Both the position numbers and the translations under genes were made by a program. A model generated the notes under the pieces. It did not search any database, was not told where the DNA came from, and was given only the letters and a program-made list of their open reading frames with translations. Shown piece by piece: positions 1-5,849 of a stretch of 5,849 nt of DNA. The stretch is taken from assembly GCA_013202925.1 (NCBI GenBank), contig JABMRA010000028.1:1-5849 (forward strand), read 5' to 3'. Position 1 is the first letter of the stretch; every line of letters begins with the position of its first letter. Source of the DNA: Candidatus Omnitrophota bacterium (lineage in GTDB: Bacteria; Omnitrophota; Gorgyraeia; Gorgyraeales; Gorgyraeaceae).

Positions 1-119
1 CTGTGCTCTGTAAGAAGCAGTGCATTTTCAGAAATACCCAGCGAGACCTTCTTTACCAGATCGATCTGGATCTCGTACGCCTCTAAAAATCCAGTTTGCC
101 CCAGATCGATTACCTTCAT
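1..119 (-). CDS. lipB: Probable lipoyl(octanoyl) transferase LipB, N-terminal fragment
   Basis: This frame runs off the left edge, leaving 39 complete codons. The protein starts MKVIDLGQTGFLEAYEIQ and reaches ENALLLTEH at the edge. That matches the N-terminus of LipB: the V-x-DLG opening, the 'EAYEIQ' helix, and the 'LLLTEH' strand that in the family leads into the P-P-V-[FY]-T-x-G-R motif, which lies outside the window. LipB moves the octanoyl group from acyl carrier protein onto the lipoyl domains of 2-oxoacid dehydrogenases and GcvH in the cytoplasm; LipA then inserts sulfur. The ATG at 117-119 is preceded by GTGGAG at 130-135, ten bases upstream. The gene follows hisD by 24 bases in the same direction, so it is probably co-transcribed. 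The catalytic lysine and cysteine cannot be seen. The call rests on a short N-terminal pattern; a different acyltransferase is possible but less likely. Confidence 0.75.
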   Translation of the reverse strand, partial: MKVIDLGQTGFLEAYEIQIDLVKKVSLGISENALLLTEH

Positions 120-143
120 ACCCCGATATCTCCACAAAAATGC

Positions 144-1364
144 CTATTTGAAACGGACCTTGTATGAATCCAAGTGCCTGGACAGGCCTTCTATCTTTGT
201 CATTTGTTCTATCGCGCCTTTCTCTTTTTCAAGGGCCTTTTTTGAATAAGAGATCGTGTGCGAGCTCTTCAAAAATGAGCGGACGCTAAGGCCTGAGAAA
301 AACCTGGCAGTCCCTCCTGTTGGCAGCACGTGACTGGGCCCTGCAACATAATCGCCTATAGAAACAGGTGAATAAGGCCCGATAAAGATCGCCCCGGCAT
401 TGTTTATGAGTTTCAGGATCCTGTTCGGCCGCTTTATGAGTATCTCAAGATGCTCGGGCGCGATCCTGTTGATGATCTCGGCTGCCTGATTGAGATTTTT
501 CGCAAGCACGATGTACCCCTTTTGTATCTCCTTTTTCATTGCCTTGGCAAATTTCTTGGATGTAGTCACAAGCACTGCCAGGCCCTTCAAGTGCTCTGCC
601 TGGGCCAAAAGATCCTGCACCACATAGTCCTTGTATAAAAAGTCGTTTGCCAGTATCGCGACCTCGCTCGGCCCTGCCAGCATATCTATATCCACATATC
701 CATAGACCTGTCGCTTTGCCTCAGTCACATAGTCATTGCCTGGCCCAACGATCTTGTCCACCCTTGGGACTGTCTTTGTACCAAAGGCCATGGCTGCTAT
801 TGCCTGCGCGCCGCCGATCTTGTAAACCTCGTCGACCTTCAGGAGGTTCGCCACTGCCAGTATGTGCGGGTCAACGCTGCCGTATTTGGTCGGAGGGCTT
901 GCAAGGATTATCCGCTTTACCCCTGCTATCCTTGCCGGCAGGACACTCATGTAAACGCTCGAGACCAGAGGCGCGGTGCCTGCAGGTACATATACGCCCA
1001 CGCTCTCGATAGGCCTGAATATTTCCCCTAATTCCACGCCCTCTGCCTCTTTTATCTTCCACGGCTTCGGCAATTGCTTTTTGTGGAACTTTTCCATGTT
1101 GTTGATGATGCCCTTAAGATTTGATATAAAATCCGTATCAATGTTCTGGTACGCGCCGTTGATCTCGCCTGCTGAAACCTTCAAGTCCTTGATGGACAGC
1201 TTGACCTTATCAAACCTCCTCGTGTATCTGAGAAGCGCCGTGTCCCCGTCCTCCCTCACGTCATGGATGATCCGGCGGACCTTCTCTGTCACGCGTTTTT
1301 TATTGGAATAATACCTATCGCATAGTTTTTGTGTTTCCTTGCTGGATAATCTTAATATTTTCAT
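144..1364 (-). CDS. hisD: Histidinol dehydrogenase
   Basis: This 406-residue protein is a full-length HisD, somewhat shorter than the usual ~430. HisD catalyses the last two steps of histidine synthesis, L-histidinol to L-histidine with 2 NAD+, as a zinc-dependent cytoplasmic dimer. Family motifs appear in order: VGVYVPAGTAPLVSSV (122-137), GGAQAIAAMAFGT (184-196), VGPGNDYVTEAKR (206-218), DMLAGPSEVAILAN (227-240), LLAQAEH (252-258), APEHLEI (302-308), GDYVAGPSHVLPT (337-349) and EGLSRH (392-397). By alignment from memory to the E. coli enzyme, the zinc ligands are Q255, H258, D338 and H397 and the catalytic pair is E304/H305, so it should be active. The ATG overlaps the alaS stop (ATGA), with GAAAGG at 1370-1375 five bases upstream. 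No other his gene is in the window, so it is separated from any his operon. The first ~60 bases are AT-rich, like the end of alaS. Confidence 0.97.
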   Translation of the reverse strand: MKILRLSSKETQKLCDRYYSNKKRVTEKVRRIIHDVREDGDTALLRYTRRFDKVKLSIKDLKVSAGEINGAYQNIDTDFISNLKGIINNMEKFHKKQLPKPWKIKEAEGVELGEIFRPIESVGVYVPAGTAPLVSSVYMSVLPARIAGVKRIILASPPTKYGSVDPHILAVANLLKVDEVYKIGGAQAIAAMAFGTKTVPRVDKIVGPGNDYVTEAKRQVYGYVDIDMLAGPSEVAILANDFLYKDYVVQDLLAQAEHLKGLAVLVTTSKKFAKAMKKEIQKGYIVLAKNLNQAAEIINRIAPEHLEILIKRPNRILKLINNAGAIFIGPYSPVSIGDYVAGPSHVLPTGGTARFFSGLSVRSFLKSSHTISYSKKALEKEKGAIEQMTKIEGLSRHLDSYKVRFK

Positions 1365-1740
1365 AAATACCTTTCTACTACTTTTTTTGATCTTTCTAAA
1401 ATATCAAAAATATTTTTACCACCAGCTCCGCCAGCTTGAGCAAAGTCAGGCCTACCTCCACCTTTCAATCCAACGGAATTGCCTATGTCGTTTAGGATTT
1501 TACCTGCGTCTAATTTTAGCTGCTCCTGCTTTGGGAGGTTGTTAGTCCCAACCACCATGTAAGTACAAAGGCTGGTTCCCGAAGTAAGCACGTATATAAC
1601 TTTATCTTTTTCCATTCGCTGCTTTATAATATCAGCATGCTTTCTTAATGAACTAATATCCGCGTTTTTAATCTCACTAACAATAACCTCATAACCTTTT
1701 ATCTTTTTATGTTTCTTTAAGATCTCCTCTATGTTCGACT
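1300..1740. other. AT-rich segment over the alaS 3' end and hisD 5' end
   Basis: A hand count gives 135 G+C in 360 bases (37.5%) at 1381-1740, against 183 in 360 (about 51%) at 1741-2100. The row 1321-1380, which includes the hisD start, is about 27% GC. The reading frames cross it intact. The segment encodes roughly AlaS residues 719-844, the C-Ala domain, and the first codons of HisD. The borders are approximate. It may reflect recombination of this domain, relaxed codon selection at a gene end, or strain mixing in an assembly. Confidence 0.5.
1361..1364 (-). other. alaS stop / hisD start overlap (ATGA)
   Basis: The alaS TGA (1361-1363) and the hisD ATG (1362-1364) share bases in a 4-base ATGA junction. 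This arrangement usually means that a ribosome finishing the upstream gene restarts on the downstream one, so HisD synthesis is probably coupled to AlaS translation. The junction also fixes the hisD start. Confidence 0.9.
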
Positions 1741-3895
1741 GCGCATGCCTTGCGCTGAACCCCTCCAGGCATTTTTCCAGCTCCTTGATCCTCGCTGAGC
1801 GTTTTTCTATTTCCTTAATGAGGTTTTCCGGCGCGGTCTTTAACTCGTCCGCTATCCTTCTTACAAGCTCTTTTTCTTCTTTGATCTTTTTACCAGCCGC
1901 GTCTCCTGTGACTGCCTCTATCCTTCTGGTGCCGCTGGCAATGGATGATTCCGAAATAATCCTGAACCTGCCTATTGCTTTTGTGTTTTTAACGTGTGTG
2001 CCGCCGCACAACTCCATGCTGTAATCGCTCACAGAGACCATCCTTACCCTGTCCCCGTATTTTTCCCCAAAGAGCGCGATCGCGCCCTTGGCCTTTGCCT
2101 CGTCAAAACCCATCTCCTTTACCTCTACGCGGCCATTTTCCTCTATATACTTATTTACGAGTTCTTCTACCCTGGAGAGCTCCTGGTCTGCAAGCGCCTT
2201 GAAATGCGCGAAGTCAAACCTCAGCCGGTCCGGCGCCACCAGCGACCCTGCCTGCTTTACGTGCTGGCCCAGGACCGTTCGCAAGGCATTGTGTAAAAGG
2301 TGCGTGGCTGTGTGATTTTTTCTAATGTTTTCTCTGCGCTCTAAATCTATCTTTGCTGTTACCTTGTCGCCTGCTTTTAATTTGCCTGTCTTTGGCTTGA
2401 TATTATGCTGCACCCGCCCTGCAATATCAATTGCGTCAACGACCTCTGCCGCGACCTTTCCGTCCTTGATCAACACGCCTGTGTCGCCTATCTGGCCGCC
2501 CTTCTCACCGTAAAAATTCGTCTCTTTTAAAAAAACACCATTTCCTGTGACCTGCAGGACCTGGGTATCTATCTCTTCCTTGTCTTCTATGAAAATCGTC
2601 TCATCAGGCAATTTTAGTTTTGCGTCGCCCTTGACATCAAATATCGCGCCTTTTATTTTGCTGGAGCCCCGCGACTTTTCGCGCTGCCCGCGCATACACT
2701 CTTCAAAACCCTCCATCTCCACCTTTACCTTTTCAGCAGCCGCTATCTCCTGCGTCAACTCAGGAGGAAAGCCATAGGTATCGTACAGTTTGAACACTGC
2801 CTTGCCGGCGATAACGCCTGAAGGGCCATGCATCATCTCGTTTAATTTTCCAAGGCCTTCTTCTATCGTATTCTTAAATCTCTCCTCCTCTGCGAGCACC
2901 ACCTGCGCGATATCTTCTCTGCGCTCTGCGAGTTCTGGATATGGCTTTTTCATCACCCTGGCCACTACAGGGACCAATTTATACAAAAATGGTTTTTCAA
3001 GCCCGAGAGACCTTCCGTACCAGAACGCCTTTCGGATAAGCTTGCGTATTACATAACCCCTTTCTTCATTCGAAGGCAGCGCGCTGTCCGCGATGGCAAA
3101 GGTAACAGCCCTGATGTGATCAGCAATGGCGCTTGTCTTTTTTTGACCCTTTGCCTTTTTGCGGGAAAGCCCCTGTATTGCCTCTATGATCGGCGCGAAC
3201 GAATCTATCTCAAAATTCGTCTTCTTCCCCTGCAGCACCCTGGCAAGCCGCTCAAGCCCCATGCCTGTGTCTATATTTTTATTCGGCAATGGCTCGAGTC
3301 TGCCGTTCCCCTGCCTGTCAAACTGCGTGAATACCAGGTTCCATACCTCCACGCCGTCTGGCCCGCCATAAAAGATCTCAGAGCACGGACCGCATGGCCC
3401 GTTCGGCCCCTGCGCCGGCGCGTTCGACGGCCAGAAATTCTCCTTTGCCCCTAATTTCAGGATCTTTTTTGCCGGGACCTTAACAACATCCTTCCAGATG
3501 CCGTACGCCTCAGCGTCATCTTCATATACAGACACCCATAAGTCTGTTGGTTTCAGGCCCATATCCTTTGTGAGAAACTCCCACGCCCATTCTATTGCCT
3601 CTTTCTTAAAATAATCGCCGAATGAAAAATTCCCCAGCATCTCAAAGAACGTGTGGTGGTCCGGGGTCTTTCCGACATTTTCCAGGTCACCTGTCCTCAG
3701 GCACTTCTGGCACGTGGCAGCCCTGCGCGGCCCCTTTACCCTGCCCAGGAATTCCTCCTTAAACTGGTTCATGCCCGCGCCTGTAAAGAGCAGCGTGGGG
3801 TCATTCGCAGGCACGAGCGAAGCGCTGGGATAGACCTTGTGCCCGCGCTCTTCAAAAAACCTCAAAAACCTGTCCCGTATCTCATCAGCCTTCAT
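1361..3895 (-). CDS. alaS: Alanine--tRNA ligase (alanyl-tRNA synthetase)
   Basis: This 844-residue class II synthetase (E. coli AlaRS is 876) charges tRNA-Ala with alanine and clears mischarged Ser and Gly. The catalytic domain (about 1-240) opens MKADEIRDRFLRFFEERGH, carries the motif-2 region TCQKCLRTGDLENVGKT (61-77) with DHHTFFEMLGNFSFGDYF (79-96), GPCGPCSEIFYGG (166-178) and motif 3 IDTGMGLERLARVLQ (208-222). The helical tRNA-recognition region (about 250-460) includes DHIRAVTFAIADSALPSNEERGYV. The editing domain has its zinc-type HxxxH (H528, H532) and CxxxH (C630, H634) ligands. The C-Ala domain ends with GGGRPDFAQAGG (812-823). All four modules are present, so the enzyme looks functional. 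The start lies 11 bases after the htrA stop; only a weak GGTGGG precedes it, suggesting coupling to htrA. The last ~360 bases are much more AT-rich than the rest and use different codons (TTA, AGA, GGT, ATA). Confidence 0.98.
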   Translation of the reverse strand: MKADEIRDRFLRFFEERGHKVYPSASLVPANDPTLLFTGAGMNQFKEEFLGRVKGPRRAATCQKCLRTGDLENVGKTPDHHTFFEMLGNFSFGDYFKKEAIEWAWEFLTKDMGLKPTDLWVSVYEDDAEAYGIWKDVVKVPAKKILKLGAKENFWPSNAPAQGPNGPCGPCSEIFYGGPDGVEVWNLVFTQFDRQGNGRLEPLPNKNIDTGMGLERLARVLQGKKTNFEIDSFAPIIEAIQGLSRKKAKGQKKTSAIADHIRAVTFAIADSALPSNEERGYVIRKLIRKAFWYGRSLGLEKPFLYKLVPVVARVMKKPYPELAERREDIAQVVLAEEERFKNTIEEGLGKLNEMMHGPSGVIAGKAVFKLYDTYGFPPELTQEIAAAEKVKVEMEGFEECMRGQREKSRGSSKIKGAIFDVKGDAKLKLPDETIFIEDKEEIDTQVLQVTGNGVFLKETNFYGEKGGQIGDTGVLIKDGKVAAEVVDAIDIAGRVQHNIKPKTGKLKAGDKVTAKIDLERRENIRKNHTATHLLHNALRTVLGQHVKQAGSLVAPDRLRFDFAHFKALADQELSRVEELVNKYIEENGRVEVKEMGFDEAKAKGAIALFGEKYGDRVRMVSVSDYSMELCGGTHVKNTKAIGRFRIISESSIASGTRRIEAVTGDAAGKKIKEEKELVRRIADELKTAPENLIKEIEKRSARIKELEKCLEGFSARHAQSNIEEILKKHKKIKGYEVIVSEIKNADISSLRKHADIIKQRMEKDKVIYVLTSGTSLCTYMVVGTNNLPKQEQLKLDAGKILNDIGNSVGLKGGGRPDFAQAGGAGGKNIFDILERSKKVVERYL

Positions 3896-3906
3896 AAACC
3901 CACCGA

Positions 3907-5343
3907 CTACTTTTCCTTTACTACTACATACCCCCTGTATGTCCCTACCAGAGCATCGCCTTTGACCTTTTTAATCGCCTTCCTGTAGTCCGTTATATTC
4001 TTAACAGGCATCCTGTTTATTTCGTAGATCACATCTCCTGCCCTTATGCCAGCTGTCTCAGCAGCGCTCTCCGCCTCCACAGCAACAATGAGCACGCCGG
4101 TCTCGGCCTCCAGATTAAAACGTCTTACTGCCTCAGGCATGATCTCAGAAACCTCAAGCCCTCTCCAGGATTTAGTATCCGCGTCCTCCTCAATGGCCTT
4201 GTCTGTCTTTTCCTGCGCTATCACGGTTTCATCCTCCGGCCTCTCTCCTATCTCCACCCTCATAGAATAGATCTTTCCGTTCCTGATTACGCCGAGGATC
4301 ACCTTACTGCCTACATCCTTTTTCAAAACCATCCTGATCACATCCTGCGTGGTCTTTACCTTTTCATCGTCGAGGGAGACTATTATGTCCCCTGGCTCCA
4401 GACCTGCCTTTTCTGCCGGGCTTTTCTCCAAAATCCTGGAGACCAAAACGCCATAGCTCTCCTCCAGATTAAAATACGCTGCCAGTTCAGCATTGATATC
4501 CTGTATCATCACGCCGAGCCAGCCGTATAACACCTTTTTGCCATGCTTCAGATCCTCCATTATCTTCCTGGCTGTATTCACCGGCACTGCAAAGCCAACG
4601 CCCTCTGAGCCGCCGCTCAATGTAAAGATGGCAACGTTTATGCCTATGATATCTCCGTAGATGTTCAGGAGCGGGCCTCCGCTATTGCCTGGATTAATGG
4701 CAGCGTCTGTCTGTATCAGGTCAGTGTATTCCCTGGCGCGCCTGTCTGTCCTTGGAAGGCTCCTGCGCAAGGCGCTCACCACCCCTACAGTAACAGTCGG
4801 CTCCGGGTTCTTCACTGCAAATGCAAATGGATTGCCAATGGCTATTGCCCAATGCCCTATCCGCACACTATCTGAATCGCCTAATCTGGCAAAAGGGAGA
4901 TTCCCTTTTGATTCGATCTTTACCACAGCCAGGTCTGAATATATATCAGAGCCGGTCACGTGTCCTTCGAATTCCCTGCCGTCAGGAAGGGTGACAGTGA
5001 TCTTGTCTGCGCCGCTGATCACATGTTCGTTTGTAAGGATATGGCCTTCTTTATCAATGATAACGCCTGATCCCAGGCCGGTCCTTTTGAATTCCCTCTC
5101 AGGCCCTGGCATAAAAAAATCATCGAAGAAATCGTTAAAGAAATCGTCCTCGAACCGGAAAAAGGGACGCTGCCTGGTCATGTAGCGCTCTATGTGCTCA
5201 GCGCTTATGCTGACAACAGCAGGGCCCACCTCTTTTGAGACCTTGACAAATGCCTCCTGTAAACTCGCGGCCTCCTGTGTCGGCTCTGCATAGACAGAAC
5301 TGGACAGCAAAATCACTATCAAGATAAAAACTATCCTGCGCAT
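3907..5343 (-). CDS. HtrA/Deg-family periplasmic serine endoprotease (DegP/DegQ-like) with two PDZ domains
   Basis: This 478-residue protein is a typical Do-like protease. It begins with a signal peptide (MRR, hydrophobic IVFILIVILLSSS, likely cut after VYA at residue 19; no lipobox cysteine), so it should act in the periplasm, degrading or refolding damaged envelope proteins. The trypsin-like domain (about 25-265) has GLGSGVIID (89-97) and the catalytic triad His107 (TNEHVIS), Asp137 (SDLAVVKIE) and Ser221 (NPGNSGGPLLN). PDZ1 spans about 273-365 with the YGWLGV strand, and PDZ2 about 393-476 with GLEVSEI. An acidic linker (368-390) joins them. The loop before the protease core is rich in Phe and Asp and contains three DFFx units (67-78). 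The ATG has a strong AAGGAGGG at 5352-5359, nine bases upstream. The gene follows recA by 72 bases and precedes alaS by 11. The triad is intact, so it is active rather than a pseudoprotease. Whether it is DegP, DegQ or MucD cannot be settled from sequence alone. Confidence 0.96.
   Translation of the reverse strand: MRRIVFILIVILLSSSVYAEPTQEAASLQEAFVKVSKEVGPAVVSISAEHIERYMTRQRPFFRFEDDFFNDFFDDFFMPGPEREFKRTGLGSGVIIDKEGHILTNEHVISGADKITVTLPDGREFEGHVTGSDIYSDLAVVKIESKGNLPFARLGDSDSVRIGHWAIAIGNPFAFAVKNPEPTVTVGVVSALRRSLPRTDRRAREYTDLIQTDAAINPGNSGGPLLNIYGDIIGINVAIFTLSGGSEGVGFAVPVNTARKIMEDLKHGKKVLYGWLGVMIQDINAELAAYFNLEESYGVLVSRILEKSPAEKAGLEPGDIIVSLDDEKVKTTQDVIRMVLKKDVGSKVILGVIRNGKIYSMRVEIGERPEDETVIAQEKTDKAIEEDADTKSWRGLEVSEIMPEAVRRFNLEAETGVLIVAVEAESAAETAGIRAGDVIYEINRMPVKNITDYRKAIKKVKGDALVGTYRGYVVVKEK
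5110..5145 (-). repeat. Three tandem 12-base units coding DFFN-DFFD-DFFM in the protease
   Basis: On the minus strand the units are GATTTCTTTAAC (5134-5145), GATTTCTTCGAT (5122-5133) and GATTTTTTTATG (5110-5121). They are in frame and encode residues 67-78 of the HtrA protein, in the loop between the N-terminal helix and the first strand of the protease domain (the LA-loop position). The units are similar but not identical, so the array is either old or kept by selection on the protein. Confidence 0.7.
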
Positions 5344-5351
5344 CTCCCAAT

Positions 5352-5359
5352 CCCTCCTT
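5352..5359 (-). promoter_or_regulatory. Strong Shine-Dalgarno of the htrA gene
   Basis: The minus strand reads AAGGAGGG, nine bases before the ATG at 5341-5343. It is the strongest ribosome binding site in the window and supports that start. It lies only eight bases beyond the palindromic repeat, so a hairpin in the RNA would end just before the ribosome landing site. Confidence 0.85.
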
Positions 5360-5360
5360 C

Positions 5361-5406
5361 AAAAAATTGGTGCCAGGCACCGTGCCAGGCACGGTGCCTG
5401 GCACCA
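5361..5406 (-). terminator. Possible intrinsic terminator or attenuator after recA, formed by the palindrome
   Basis: Read on the minus strand, the palindrome can form a very stable GC-rich stem of up to about 17 base pairs with a small loop. It is followed by ATTTTTTG (5360-5367), a six-T run, ten bases after the recA stop. This is the layout of a rho-independent terminator for recA. Against full termination, only 24 bases remain between the palindrome and the htrA start, which leaves no room for a promoter after it. Partial termination, or an mRNA-stabilising hairpin between recA and htrA, fits as well. On the plus strand there is no comparable T run. Confidence 0.45.
5368..5406. repeat. 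39-base palindrome of three 11-base GTGCC(A/T)GGCAC units
   Basis: The units start at 5370, 5382 and 5394, a 12-base period: GTGCCAGGCAC, GTGCCAGGCAC and GTGCCTGGCAC, spaced by single C and G bases and flanked by TG and CA. Each unit is itself palindromic around its centre, and the whole 39 bases are a perfect odd palindrome centred at 5387. Such GC-rich nested palindromes between genes resemble REP-like dispersed elements, which in many genomes are moved by REP-associated tyrosine (Y1) transposases; no transposase is present here. The repeat makes an accidental frame with PGTVPGT repeats, which is not a gene. Confidence 0.9.
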
Positions 5407-5415
5407 GTCATTATT

Positions 5416-5849
5416 TTACTTTTTAGCTTGGGGTCCGGCTACCATTGACTCTCTGATCCGCTTCTCGATCTCGTTAGAGACCTTGTCGTTGCTTCTCAGG
5501 AATTCCCTGGCTGACTCCCGGCCCTGCCCGAGTTTCTCGCTGTTAAACGTTATCCATGACCCGGTTTTTTCCAGGACCCCCGCATCCACGCCTAGATCCA
5601 GAATAGCGCCCGATCTCGAAATACCTTCATCATGCATGATCTCGAACTCAGCCTTCTTAAAAGGCGGGGCGACCTTGTTCTTTACAACCTTTGCCCTTAC
5701 CCTTATGCCGAGGACAGCGTCCCCTGCTTTTATATTGCCTATCCTCCTCAGATCGATCCTCACTGAAGAATAAAATTTCAATGCCCTGCCTCCGGTGGTG
5801 GTCTCAGGGCTGCCAAACATGACACCGATCTTTTCTCTTATCTGATTGA
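5416..5849 (-). CDS. recA: Recombinase RecA, C-terminal part
   Basis: This is the 3' part of recA; the frame enters at the right edge and gives 143 complete codons to the TAA at 5416-5418. RecA polymerises on single-stranded DNA, drives strand exchange, and promotes LexA self-cleavage in the SOS response. The visible part begins in the L2 DNA-binding loop (NQIREKIGVMFGSPETTTGG, from about E. coli residue 193), continues through ALKFYSSVRIDLRRIG and the conserved basic stretch KVVKNKVAPPFKKAEFEI, and ends with the C-terminal domain (LGQGRESAREFL, NEIEKRIRE). The Walker A and B motifs lie outside the window. The L2 loop has GSPETT where E. coli has GNPETT. The protein stops at MVAGPQAKK, without the long acidic tail of E. 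coli RecA. An ATG at 5818-5820 is internal, not the start. A SOS box or promoter would lie beyond the window. Confidence 0.97.
   Translation of the reverse strand, partial: NQIREKIGVMFGSPETTTGGRALKFYSSVRIDLRRIGNIKAGDAVLGIRVRAKVVKNKVAPPFKKAEFEIMHDEGISRSGAILDLGVDAGVLEKTGSWITFNSEKLGQGRESAREFLRSNDKVSNEIEKRIRESMVAGPQAKK

Noticed and set aside
647..1012. Plus-strand frame of 121 codons antisense to hisD, plus several others opposite alaS
   Set aside because: All overlap strongly conserved coding sequence on the other strand and have low-complexity Pro/Arg/Ser composition. No independent evidence supports them.
4661..5185. Plus-strand open frame of 174 codons antisense to htrA
   Set aside because: It lies wholly opposite the conserved protease domain, and its serine-, leucine- and proline-rich product is typical of a complementary-strand shadow; no domain is recognisable.
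5198..5404. Minus-strand frame starting MPGTVPGTVPGT, overlapping the htrA start
   Set aside because: The PGT repeats are just the palindromic DNA read in one frame, and the rest runs out of frame through the htrA signal-peptide region. It has no ribosome binding site of its own and no recognisable domain.
5368..5406. CRISPR-like array
   Set aside because: The units are 11 bases at a 12-base period with single-base spacing. There are no spacers and no cas genes, so this is a nested palindrome.
5413..5441. A confident sigma-70 promoter for htrA
   Set aside because: TAAAAT at 5413-5418 resembles a -10 box, but the sequence 16-17 bases further upstream matches TTGACA poorly. It is kept only as a speculation in the findings.
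5818..5820. ATG as the start of a short separate gene
   Set aside because: The frame continues upstream to the window edge with the RecA L2 sequence NQIREKIGV, so this methionine is internal to recA.

Overview
The window is a tightly packed bacterial chromosomal segment. All five genes lie on the minus strand, so transcription runs from high to low coordinates: recA (3' part, cut by the right edge), an HtrA/Deg-family periplasmic serine protease, alaS (alanyl-tRNA synthetase), hisD (histidinol dehydrogenase), and the first 39 codons of a probable lipB (octanoyltransferase, cut by the left edge). I saw no RNA genes, CRISPR arrays, insertion sequences or phage genes, and no gene-free stretch over 100 bases. 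The plus-strand open frames are antisense shadows of the conserved minus-strand genes.

The organism is a bacterium with a cell envelope that needs an exported Deg protease, most likely Gram-negative-type. Overall GC is roughly 48-50%, and the proteins are lysine-rich and divergent in detail but complete in their catalytic motifs. An uncultured lineage such as Omnitrophota or a neighbour is my best guess, from general impression only; nothing in the window proves the taxon.

Layout: recA ends at 5416. A 72-base gap follows, holding a 39-base perfect palindrome made of three 11-base units at a 12-base period, directly followed (minus strand) by a run of six T, then a strong Shine-Dalgarno and the htrA start. 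The gap between htrA and alaS is 11 bases, alaS and hisD overlap by 4 bases (ATGA), and hisD and lipB are 24 bases apart. htrA-alaS-hisD-lipB therefore look like one transcription unit. The palindrome is either a recA terminator, a partial attenuator, or a dispersed repeat that landed in the gap.

The genes serve unrelated jobs (DNA repair, envelope protein quality control, tRNA charging, histidine synthesis, lipoate attachment), so this is a mixed housekeeping operon rather than a pathway or a defence system. The observations most worth checking are the palindrome and its regulatory logic, and an AT-rich segment that coincides with the C-terminal (C-Ala) part of alaS and the very start of hisD. 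I found no convincing evidence of a new biological system.
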